Source of the DNA: Amia ocellicauda
Lineage: Eukaryota > Chordata > Actinopteri > Amiiformes > Amiidae
NCBI RefSeq assembly: GCF_036373705.1
Contig: NW_027102766.1
Coordinates: 1-64,000 of the forward strand
Reading direction: 5' to 3'
Length of the DNA: 64,000 nt
Positions 55,140 to 64,000 of the stretch are shown here, piece after piece. Made by a program: the position numbers and the translations under genes. Below the pieces are notes generated by a model. That model did no database searches and was not told the origin of the DNA. It saw only the letters and a list, made by a program, of their open reading frames with translations. Numbering within the stretch: the first letter of the stretch is position 1; every line of letters begins with the position of its first letter.

Positions 55140-55925
55140 TCCTCCAGCTCTGGGCCTGGCCCCTGAGTGGGAGCAGCTGATTGCCTGGGGTCTGTCAGAC
55201 ACGGTAGTAGCCACTATTCAGTCAGCGAGAGCTGCCCCTACGAGGTCGCAGTATTCCTACCGCTGGCAGACGTTTAGCACCTGGTGCCAAGACGGCGGTC
55301 AAGACCCAAGTCATTGCCCCATCGGGGTCATATTGCAATTTCTACAGGAGCTGTTGGACCAGGGCAAGTCCCCATCCACGCTCAAAGTGTATTTGGGGCG
55401 GCCATCTCCGCATGTCATGTCCAGATTGATGGTGAGCCCCCTTGGTCTCATTTCCTGGCTGTGCAGTTTTTAAAGGGAGCTCTATGGCTGCGGCCTCCTC
55501 GCACCCCTTCACTGCCTGCATAGCGTCTTGATGTAGTGCTGGATGCACTTTCCCAGACCCCATTTGAGCCACTGAACTCAGCTGAGCTGGAACGCACTAA
55601 GGACTTTCGGCGCTCAGACCAACTGTTTGTGTCTTATGGAGTGTGGACACAGGGCCGGGCGCTTTCAAAGCAGCGCCTCTCGCATTGGATTGTGGACACC
55701 ATTACCATGGCCTACAAGTCCACCGGGACCCCGGTGCCTGAACAGGTGGTGGCCCACTCGACTCAATGTTGCCACACAGTGGGCCCTTTTTCAAGGTGCC
55801 CTCTTGCCAGACATTTGTGCTGCTGCAGCTTGGTCCTTTCTGCTTACATTTGCCGGGTTGGATGTGATGGGACCAGTCCCTTCCATTGGGAACCCGGTGT
55901 TGGCTGCAGTCAAGCTCCAGTAGCC
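55140..55925 (+). pseudogene. DIRS tyrosine recombinase
   Basis: Core-binding part: TRSQYSYRWQTFSTWCQDGG and ILQFLQELLDQGKSPSTLKV. Catalytic part: FVSYGVWTQGRALSKQRLSH, then a His-containing region near 55755 and ATQWALFQGALLPDICAAAA with a following W-S-F-L-L-T-F. Frame changes at about 55410 and 55760 break it. The expected final Tyr was not located with confidence. Confidence 0.8.
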
Positions 55926-56849
55926 TACGGGCTCTGGCTCCTTCCTTTTCCTCTCCCAGTCTGCAAGTGCATCCTGAGGGAGCTAGTGAACCGTGTTTTC
56001 CCTTCCACCGGACTATGCCTTCCAGTCTAGCACCTGTGCGAGCTGCTCCTAGATTTACTGACAGCCCTGTCGATGTGTTCCCAGGGTCTGTCATGCGGCC
56101 TGCAGGCACGTTGCCTTACGAGGCCACCCTGTATATAGTTTGTTCATTATGCATTGTGTCGTGGTGGTCCATGTGTCTGGCCTGTACCCCGCTCTGTATA
56201 TATGAAATGTGTTAAACAGCAGGACTGTGGCTCTGTCTGACCTGTGCAGCATGGAGCTCACTGCCGCTGTTCCCAGCTGATGGTGCTTGAGTTTCGCTGC
56301 CTTGCTGTGTATATAGTTCCTTGGTCAGCAGGTCTGTGACCCGCTCTGGCTGTGTATGCCATGGAGTAAGGGGACCGCTGCTGTTGTCCTCCAGCGGAGG
56401 GCGCTTGAGTTTCTCTAAGCAGGCACCTGCACCCCATGGTGTATATAGTTTGTTTGTACGAAATCTAGTTGTCAGCACAGTGGAACTCTTCCACTCTTCA
56501 GATGAGTTGGATGCTCCTGTGCTGTGCGCAGGCGGCATGAATGTTCCTGCTGCCATGTGATATATGGGTCTGTGGCCCTGCTCCTGCAGGATCAGGGGTT
56601 CACTGCCACGTTAACGCATAGAAGGCGCACAAGTTGCTTGATAGCCCGCACCATATTTTGTGCAGGTAGGTATACAGCCTTGCTCCTAGATGCACTAGTA
56701 GAGCAGCCAGCCTTGCTATTGTGAGCGGAGGGTGTAAGAGTTGACCTCTGGCAAAAGAGGATGAACCTGCGCTGACGTCACATTATGGAACAGGATGTGG
56801 TAAGGGACCTGTTCTGAGTGATGAGCGCAGGGGCCAATGGAAGCTTTGA
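55926..56849. other. DIRS 3' region, non-coding
   Basis: Rich in phrases such as GTGTATATAGTTTGTT and CTGTGGCTC spaced irregularly (56130, 56307, 56440), suggesting degenerate tandem repeats. No coding similarity. Confidence 0.5.
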
Positions 56850-56955
56850 TACAGTGACGTTTCGATCAGGTTTCTACGGCAGTGTGCAGAAACCCCTCCC
56901 CCTTGGGCAGTGCTTCCTTTTTCAGATAACCGGGGTAGCATATGCAACCTATCGA

Positions 56956-57566
56956 TACAACCCAAGAGCTAGAATTGCCCAACAGTTTCCAACTGCTGGA
57001 CACCGAGTTGGACAGTGACAGCTCAGAGGGTGATGGGAGGGCAGTTGAGCACCAGATCACCACTCCCCCAAGAACAGTGAGGTAGTTATAGTAGGAGATT
57101 CAACCTTAGAGGTGTAGGGCACACAATGTGTTATAGTGATAAGGAGACCTGCATGGTATCTTGCCTGCCTGGTGCTCAGGTTGCAGATCTCCCTAAACTA
57201 GTAGACGGGCTACTGGCGAAAGCCAGGGGGAATCCACTGGTCATGGTCCACATTGGAACCAATGACATAGGAGAAGGTAGGACAGAGGTTCTGCAAGACA
57301 AATTTAAAGAGTTAGGAACAAAACTAAAGAGCAGAACCTCCACAGTAGTTTTCTCTGAAATACTTCTGGTACCATGTGCCAGGCCAGTGAGACAGGCTGA
57401 GATTAGAAAGTTTAACACGTGGTTGAAATCTTGGTGTAGGGAAGAGGGTTTTAGGTTTATGGAGCATTTGTCTTTCTTCTGGGATAGATGGGACCTGTAC
57501 AAACCGGACAGTCTACATCTAAACAGAAGGGGGCTAATGCATTGGGAGAGCATATGTGCAGAGTAA
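56956..57566 (+). pseudogene. CR1 ORF1, esterase domain
   Basis: The first part (SFQLLDTELDSDSSEGDGRA) precedes a run of stops around 57080-57120. The next frame (57126-57566) holds a GDSL/SGNH-type esterase as found in ORF1 of CR1-group LINEs: VMVHIGTNDIGEG carries the G-x-N-D block and YKPDSLHLNRRGL the D-x-x-H block. The nucleophile block (VGDS-type) lies in the stop-rich stretch just before. Confidence 0.7.
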
Positions 57567-57679
57567 TTCTGAATCTTTTAAACTAGGGACCAGGGGGGCA
57601 GGGAGCTCTGACAATGGGAGATGTTCCACTAAGGAAAGAAAACAAAGGGAAACTGCTAGTAGGAAAGTCCTGTTTCTAA

Positions 57680-59208
57680 ATGTTCTAAATGAGTATTTCA
57701 CAGAGGTTTTTACAAAAGAAAAAACAGATAACATGCCACAGGTTAACTATCAGTCCAGTCAAACCCTAAGAGAGATCAGGATAAATGAGGAGGAGGTACT
57801 AAAGAGACTAGCAGAATTAAAAACAAACAAATCACCTGGGCCAGATGGGATATTTCCAACAGTACTTAAAGAAATGAGGGATATTATTTACAGGCCGCTA
57901 ACTCAAATATTCCAAATGACACTTAGAACAGGGGATGTGCCAACTGACTGGAAGACAGCAAATGTCATACCATCCACAAGAAAGGGGACAAAACTGAGCC
58001 AAGAAATTACAGACCAATCAGTCTCACCGGCATTACTTGTAAAATGTTGGAAAAAATGATTAGACAGAAAATAGAGGAGCATCTTAATGAAAACCATATT
58101 TTTGGAGATAGTCAACATGGGTTTAGATGAGGCAGATCATGTCTTACTAATTTATTATAATTTTTTGAACATGCAACTGCAGCTGTAGATCACGTGAAAG
58201 CACATGATATGATATACTTAGATTTTCAGAAAGCTTTTGATAAAGACTGATCCTCAAATTGGAAGCTGTAGGCATTCAGAGTAATGTAAGTAGATGGATT
58301 ATGAACTGGTTGATGTATAGGAAACAGAGGGTGTCGATTAGAGGAGTCGCTTCTAACTGGAGTGAGGTTGTTAGTTGAGTTCCACAGGGATCAGTACTAG
58401 GGCCTTTGCTTTTTCTAATCTATATGAATGATCTGGACTCTGGGATAGTTAGCAAACTTGCCAAATTTGCAGATGATACTAAAATAGGTGGCTCAGCAGA
58501 TACAATCTTGGCAGCACAGGTTATTCAGAGGGACTTAGATAATATTCAGTTGTGGGCTGACAGCTGGCAAATGAATTTCAATGTGGACAAGTGCAAGGTA
58601 ATACATGCAGGTAACAAAAATGTCCACTATAATTACACTATGGGAGGAATAGAACTAGATGAAGTAACGCATGAGAAAGACCTAGGAGTCTATGTGGACT
58701 CCTCACTTTCTCCATCCAAGCAATGTAGGGAAGCAATAAAAAAGGCAAACAGAATGCTAGGGTATATTGTCAAAAGTGTAGAATTGAGAACAAGGGCAGT
58801 AATGTTCAGACTGTACAATGCACTAGTTAGAGCTCATCTGGATACCGTGTACAGTTCTGGGCTCCACACTTCAAGAAGGATATTGCTGCTCTAGAGGCAG
58901 TTCAGAGGAGAGCAACAAGACTTATTCCAGGTCTGAAGGGAATGTCCTACTCGGAGAGACTGAGGGAACTGAACCTTTTCATCCTGGAACAGAGGAGACT
59001 ACGTGGGGACTTGATCCAAGTCTTCAAAATCATGAAAGGCATCGACCACATCAAACCAGAGGAGCTTTTCCAGATCAGCAGGGACACACGGACCCGGGGA
59101 CACAAAAGGAAATTGGGCTTCAAGGCATTCAAAACGGAAAACAGGAGACGCTTCTTCACACAGAGAGTAGTCACAATCTGGAACAAACTCCCCAGCGATC
59201 TGGTATAA
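57680..59208 (+). pseudogene. CR1 ORF2 reverse transcriptase, endonuclease deleted
   Basis: Begins at NEYFTEVFTKEKTDNMP and has KTNKSPGPDGIFPTVLKEM, then a decayed palm with LDFQKAFDKD (about 58220), then LKFADDTKIGGS-like FADD (about 58468), VDKCKVIHAGNKN, KDLGVYVDSSLSPSKQC and FFTQRVVTIWNKLP. Several stops lie between 58020 and 58400. The apurinic-type endonuclease that should precede it is absent. Confidence 0.88.
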
Positions 59209-59506
59209 GCTGAAAGTTTGGGAACATTTAAAAATAGACTGGATAGGATCCTTGGATCACTTAGATATTAATGGACAACAAACGAGCACGATGGGTCGAA
59301 TGGCCTCCTCTCGTTTGTAAACTTTCTTATGTTCTTATTATTTGTCTGAAGTCCTTATTCAAGGCTTACCAGGTTTTCGAGCACTAAAATACAATGTCGT
59401 ATATAAAATTATATAATTGTATAGTAATATACAACATTGTGCAGGGCGACAACCAACAATTGTGTGTTTCTATAGAAAATCTACTTTTGATTGTATGTGT
59501 ATGGGT

Positions 59507-59507
59507 G

Positions 59508-59556
<49 letters not shown>
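59507..59556. repeat. (TA)n(CA)n compound microsatellite
   Basis: About 26 bp of TA followed by about 25 bp of CA. Confidence 0.95.
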
Positions 59557-60160
59557 CAATCAGTCATAACATTATGACCAACTGCCTAATATTGTGTAGG
59601 TCCCCCTTTGCCACCAAAACAGCCCTGACCCGTCGAGGCATGGACTCCACTAGACCTTTGAAGGTGTGCTGTGGTATTTGGCACCAAGACGTTAGCAGCA
59701 GATCCTTTAAGTCCTGTAAGTTGCGAGGTGGGGACTCCATGGATCGGACTTGTTTGTCCAGCACATCCCACAGATGCTCGATTGGATTGAGATCTGGAGA
59801 ATTTGGAGGCCAAGTCAACACCTTGAACTCGTGATTCATCAGCCCAGGCCACCTTCTTCCATTGCTCCATGGTCCAGTTCTGATGCTCACGTGCCCATTG
59901 TAGGCGCTTTCAGCAGTGGACAGGGGTCAGCATGGGCACCCTGACTAGTCTGCAGCTACGCAGCCCCATACGCAACAAACTGCAATGCACTGTGTGTTCT
60001 GACACCTTTCTAGCAGAACCAGCATTACATTTTTCTGCAATCTGAGCTACACTAGCTCGTCTGTTGGATCGGAACACACGGGCCAGCCTTCGCTTCCCAT
60101 GTGCATCAATGAGCCTTGGCCGCCCATGACCCTGTCGCCGGATCACTGCTGTCATGGAAA
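59556..60160 (-). mobile_element. Tc1-like transposon fragment, third family
   Basis: The CAGTCATAACATTATGACCA end at 59570 resembles the terminal repeat of a fish Tc1 family. The minus strand encodes a transposase in two pieces: VIRRQGHGRPRLIDAHGKRR to LVRVPMLTPVHC (DNA-binding side, 60173-59910) and [20 protein letters not shown] (Glu region, about 59780). The segment with the first and second Asp is deleted, and the other end is missing at about 60160. Confidence 0.8.
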
Positions 60161-60546
60161 CCTCGGGGAGCACAGAAACAGGGGACCCAAGTGCAGTGCT
60201 GGATTGCGGGATGGTCGGACAGGCGCGGGTTGGGTGCTGGATTAGGGCAATACAGGAAAGGCATAAACGTGGTCGTGGTCACAGGTGTTGGTCGTGGGAT
60301 CAGGCTTACAGACAGGCAAAGGCGAGACGGAGTCGAGGTCGGGAAATCAGGCAGGAGATAAAGGGAACACCGAAAATACCAGGCACAGGGAAACAAGGCT
60401 ACTGGGAGCAGAACCAAGGAGAAGGCTCAGACTTGCAGTGACTACTGGCAAAACTTCGCTCCGACTAAGGGAAGTGAGGGGATTATAAGGGAACAGGAAA
60501 CCAGGCTTGGGAGGTGCAGGGCGAATGGGAACATAGGTTGGAAGCA

Positions 60547-60550
<4 letters not shown>
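60161..60550. repeat. Unclassified repeat, possible LTR-element leader
   Basis: Purine-rich sequence with repeated GGTCGTGG, ACAGGCA and GGGATCAGG phrases, in the style of leader regions of fish LTR elements. No coding similarity. Confidence 0.25.

Positions 60551-60622
<72 letters not shown>
60551..60622. repeat. (AT)n microsatellite
   Basis: 72 bp of pure AT dinucleotides. Confidence 0.98.
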
Positions 60623-60626
<4 letters not shown>

Positions 60627-60730
60627 GCTCTCAAAAATATTCACCCCCCTTGGACTTTTCCACATTTCAATGTGTTACAACATGAAATTGATTTAATCAG
60701 GAGTTTTTGCCACTGATCAGCACAGAAAAT
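60623..60730. repeat. Tc1/mariner-like terminal fragment
   Basis: CTCAAAAATATTCACCCCCC and TTTCCACATTTCAATGTGTT match, from memory, the end of a widespread fish Tc1/mariner family. Only one end is present. Confidence 0.45.
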
Positions 60731-62859
60731 GTCTATAATTTCAAAGTGAAAAATATAATTTGCATATTGTTCTAAATGAATTACAAATACAAAACAGTAT
60801 TTTTTACTGTATATATATATTTTATAAAATAATTGAATGCATAAGTAATCACCTTATGACTAGGCCTATATATTTTTGTAATTAATATAATCAAATAAAT
60901 CAAATAAGTTCTTCACTTACTGCATAAAACATATCCCCCACCTATGTCTTAATACTGACATGTATTTCAAAATAAATCAAATAACCAAATAACCTACTTT
61001 ACCAAATAGTTAAGAGGTAGGCTATATATTTGTAATATGACCAAAGCATTGAAAAGGTAGCCCTATTGACAGTTTGGATATCATTCCTGGCCATAAAACG
61101 TCAATACATTCTAATTTGAATGTTGGGTCTCTCCATTTCACTCACAGTATAAATAATTGAGCTACAAACATTAAAAAATTCAAAGATTCAAGTTACTAAT
61201 TTGCGTCTGTTAGACACAAATATAATCAACACTCACTTATAGCAACTACATTTTTGAAAATATATATACTTACTGTTGAAATAACATGCATACCAAGTTT
61301 TGCAATTCAGAAATAATCCAGTTTAAACATACTTTAAAAAGTGATAACATATATTGTACATTCTATCTATTTGTGTGTTTAAAACATTGAGTTAACTTTT
61401 CTCTGAAAGAATGGGATTTTTTCAGGACCATATGAGGCGTTTTGCTTAAATGGCATTGCTTTGGAGACCTTAAACAGTTAAAGTGGAATCGGCAAAACCA
61501 ACCCAAAGAAATAATTTCAATTGCACAAAAGTGTTTTGTTTTTCTGTAATTTATTGTGTTATGCACTGCATACAAATTTAAGAAAGCACAAACAAAGAAA
61601 GGGGTTAATTAAAGGTACTCTGTGAACTTTAACTTTACTTTACGCTGTCTGGTGAAATTTAAACCAATATATATAAAGATATACAAAATATAAATAAAAT
61701 AAAAATGTGCTATGCTACGACCATGCACCACCGTCCGAATTAATCATTAGCAAATGTAATCATAATCATAACTAAACTTAACAAATTGCCATTATTTTTA
61801 CTGGCAGTTCTAGTATTACGGTGTACTGCAGTTCTGCAGTTCTCCGCCGAAGGGAGCTCTGAAGGGACAAACAGTGTGATTAGGCTCCTTCACTCTGTCC
61901 CTGAGGGCCTGGGACAGCGCTTAAGATGGACAGTGGGCTGCCCTCCCGCAAGGGAAGGGGACGAGGGAGCGAGTGTGCAATTTGGGACTCAGTCCTACAA
62001 TGCAATACGAGTGTTACGTAGGCTATTTCACTGTCGATTGTGATAGTTTTAACGTCAACGTCAATACATCGTTGTGCACTGGAACTGTAATCGTGGAAAT
62101 ACATAATATTTTGCTAAAAAAAAGTTTAGTAATTGCATTGATTGGAAACTAACATTTTTGCTGAAAACTAGCCAATTTGCGATTGCTAATCAATCAACCA
62201 TCACTAACGGTAGCTCTCATAGCTAAGTTACCTGAAATTAATTAGCCACACATTCACCAGTGACCCACAATGGTGCTCACGGGCGGGTTCAACTAATGTC
62301 AATGTCTTTATTACGTTATATTTGTCAGAAAGACCATACGAAGTCTCAGTAAAGTGTTGAGAGCAGTGGGAAAATGAGTACCAGTCAGATGATAGAAGTA
62401 TGCAGTAGTAATCATTGCCATTCAGATCAGAAATGGTTAGTAATCCATTCCTGAACATCATGGCAAGAAACACCACTTGTTTACTGATCATATTTCTTTC
62501 ATGTTCACTCTGGTGCGTTCAGAGTAAAGAGAGAGGGAGATAGAGAGCATGAGGATGCCAACAGGGCAGGGAGAGCAGGTGACATTGAGGTGAGAGAGAA
62601 AAGGAGCAAATATTGATGACTGATCTGATATCGCTGTGTTGGTATTGTTCCTATGACATCATAATTAATGTTGCTCCAGGACCATCATTGCACTATTAGA
62701 CATTATTGTAAAAAATAAATAAAAAGGTTCATCCCATGTATTAGTGAATTTTCAAATATTTAAAAAAAAATTAGGTTTTTTTTCTGGGGGGGACCCGACA
62801 GAAAATTTGGTCCCCCCCAATGTTGACTCCATGGCTACAGCCTTGTCTCTCTGTCGGTG
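60731..62859. other. Long AT-rich non-coding stretch
   Basis: No gene or element recognised. 62775-62830 has a G-rich/C-rich pair (TGGGGGGGAC..GGTCCCCCCC) that may be a short inverted-repeat remnant. Confidence 0.5.
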
Positions 62860-63118
62860 CTGGCCACTCTTTCAAGTTCAGGTAAGACTCCATGTTCTTC
62901 CTCTGGCTGCAGTTGCGGAAGTGTCACAGGCTCCTTGCTGTCAGACCCTGTGGACTTCAGTGGCATCATCACAGGGAACTTCAGGGAGCAGTAGTGGCCC
63001 TCTCCATTTGGTGGTGTGTCACTGCCTCTTCCTCTCCGGACTCTGATGCAGGCAGCTGCAGGCAATACTTGTGTACCACTTGATTTGTATATATTACGTT
63101 GTGTCTTTCCTCCCCCAC
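62860..63118 (-). other. Flank/intron of the ANKRD26-like exon
   Basis: Follows the GT donor at 63118-63117 on the minus strand. A minus-strand open frame (to about 62835) continues but shows no recognised domain. Confidence 0.35.
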
Positions 63119-63610
63119 CTGTTGTAGGAGCTTGTACTGCCACTGTGCCTGGGCCATCCTCTTGTGCATTGCCTTCTGCCAAGACGAGGACACAGTCAGC
63201 AGTTGTTGCAGGAGCATGTTCTGCCACTGCGCCTGGGCCAGTCTTTCATGCATGGTCTCATGCCAAAACAAGGACTCAGTCAGCTGCTCCCTCCCTGCTT
63301 GCAGCCGGGCTTCCAGGTCTTTTAGGCATGTGTGGGCCTCATCTCTCTCTTGCTGCATGGTCTCCAGGAGGAGGGTGACCCAGTGGCACCCTTTCTCCAG
63401 GCTGTTGGCCTTGGCTTCAGCTTTGCCGAGCTGCTGGGACAAGCTGTTGCTGGACTACAGCTTGCTGGACAACTCCCCGTCATATTTCTCCTGCAGACGG
63501 AGCCACTCGTCTCTCTCCCGCTGCAGAAGGTGCTCAGCGTCCGCCCTGGCTGCCTGGCTGTGCGCTACTTCCTCCAAGGCTACAGTCAGCTGGAGCCTCA
63601 GAGACTCAAC
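63119..63610 (-). pseudogene. ANKRD26-like coiled-coil exon, with in-frame stop and internal duplication
   Basis: The minus strand encodes a charged heptad-type coiled coil with phrases such as ARADAEHLLQRERDEWLRLQ and HERLAQAQWQNMLLQQ. These resemble the C-terminal coiled coil of the ANKRD26/CCDC144/POTE family, which I recognise from memory and not from a search. The exon starts after an AG acceptor (175-176 in the left copy) and ends at a GT donor (63118-63117). A TAG stop interrupts the frame at 63457-63455. Inside the exon an 84-bp segment (28 codons) is tandemly duplicated at 63120-63203 and 63204-63287, giving two related HERLAQAQWQ / HKRMAQAQWQ repeats. The stop suggests a pseudogene or a collapsed paralogue. 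The symbol is left blank because orthology cannot be shown here. Confidence 0.6.
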
Positions 63611-64000
63611 CTTTTTTTGTGATACAAAAACACAACAAAACAAAAAGGTTAATAAAATGAAGATGTGCCAAGGATTGATAAAATGATCCAAAAAAGCAGA
63701 ATCCTTTAGGAGTAAATGATAAAGCATTTACAGTGATTAGAATTTCTCATTGATCCACTGAAATTATTCTCTTTACTTTGATTCCTCCAATTCCACCAGA
63801 CTGAGAACAGTCCAGCAGGGTCTATATTTAATATTTAATTCAGAACAAACAATGTGAAGTCTGGTAGGGAAGACCAAGAGTTTACCTCATTCAGTGCCTC
63901 TGCAGCTTTAATGCAGTGGACACTTGCTTCATCCTCCAAAGCCAGGTGTTGTTCGGGGGCCTCTTATTATGGGGTTGATACTATGATGTCTCATGAGAGG
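63437..64000. repeat. Terminal direct repeat, right copy
   Basis: Exact second copy of 1-564. It continues leftward into the rest of the ANKRD26-like exon (to 63119), which is absent before position 1. If the molecule is circular, the exon runs unbroken across the origin and the Polinton remnant lies directly beyond it. Confidence 0.97.
63886..63959 (-). pseudogene. Short upstream exon of the ANKRD26-like gene, right copy
   Basis: Identical to 450-523 as part of the 564-bp terminal repeat. With the exon at 63119-63610 it forms a two-exon fragment on the minus strand. Confidence 0.45.

Larger units (their letters stand above)
53556..56955 (+). mobile_element. DIRS retrotransposon with tyrosine recombinase
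   Basis: Inverted terminal repeats: GGAAGCACTGCCCAAGGGGG..GATCGAAACGTCAC at the left (53578-53642) and the complement at the right (about 56850-56918). Outer edges read TTATCTTTCAAG and TTTCAGATAACCGGGG. Inside are RT, RNase H and YR remnants in DIRS order. No LTRs and no target duplication, as expected for recombinase-based insertion. It lies inside CR1 ORF1. Confidence 0.87.
53231..59335 (+). mobile_element. Long CR1-like LINE, split by a DIRS element
   Basis: ORF1 N-terminal coding at 53248-53550 continues after the DIRS insertion at 56956-57566. ORF2 reverse transcriptase follows at 57680-59208 and the family 3' tail ends near 59335. The endonuclease part of ORF2 is missing, an internal deletion between 57566 and 57680. 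Without the DIRS the element is about 2.7 kb. Confidence 0.85.

Noticed and set aside
60347-60665. Frames encoding long Ile-Tyr runs
   Set aside because: Translation of the (AT)n microsatellite.

Overview
This window looks like vertebrate nuclear DNA, most likely from a ray-finned fish, and it is dominated by transposable elements. The evidence is the mix of families: Tc1/mariner, hAT and PIF/Harbinger DNA transposons, L2-, CR1- and Tx1/L1-like LINEs, DIRS and Ty3/Gypsy retroelements, a decayed Polinton/Maverick (adintovirus-like) element, and vertebrate-type tRNA-Tyr (with intron) and tRNA-Lys genes. There are no bacterial operons, and I see no intact host protein-coding gene. The species cannot be fixed from the sequence alone.

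The first 564 bases are identical to the last 564 (1-564 = 63437-64000). The repeated segment carries exon pieces of an ANKRD26-like coiled-coil gene, one with an in-frame stop, and not viral terminal sequence. The window is therefore either a wrapped circular contig of 63,436 bp or one period of a tandem duplication.

Region by region. 0.5-6.3 kb: the core of a Polinton/adintovirus-like element. DNA polymerase B, packaging ATPase, a short basic protein with a hydrophobic C-terminus and a conserved hypothetical protein lie on the + strand. They converge on a - strand block of major capsid protein and adenain-like protease. Almost every gene is frameshifted, and no integrase or terminal repeat is visible. 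6.3-15.6 kb: a retroviral-type Gag zinc knuckle, MITEs, Gypsy debris and a complete hAT element (11945-14411) flanked by a perfect 8-bp target duplication. 15.5-23 kb: a DIRS end-to-end junction, an unclassified 1.3-kb repeat (here called REP-A), a Tc1 element, an L2 LINE and an inverted REP-A copy.

23.0-34.3 kb: the most distinctive locus. It is a tandem array of roughly 2.0-2.4-kb units, each carrying an intron-containing tRNA-Tyr, usually a tRNA-Lys(TTT), and one 1.3-kb non-autonomous hAT element between tRNA pairs. There are five tRNA-Tyr, three complete tRNA-Lys and two tRNA-Lys stubs. REP-A breaks into a tRNA-Lys at the left edge, and a deletion inside a tRNA-Lys marks the right edge.

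34.3-47.8 kb: Gypsy, REP-A, CR1 and Tx1/L1-like remnants, a hAT element with a deleted Tc1 nested in it, and a long Gypsy element interrupted by about 2.5 kb of other sequence that contains a PIF/Harbinger MITE. 47.8-53.2 kb: mostly non-coding, with a second Harbinger MITE holding a further MITE and an 11-bp minisatellite. 53.2-59.3 kb: a long CR1 LINE whose ORF1 is split by a 3.4-kb DIRS retrotransposon. 59.3-64 kb: Tc1 fragments, microsatellites, a quiet AT-rich stretch and the ANKRD26-like exons.

The window is thus mainly a record of nested insertions and local amplification. Only the tRNA genes are plausible candidates for current function.
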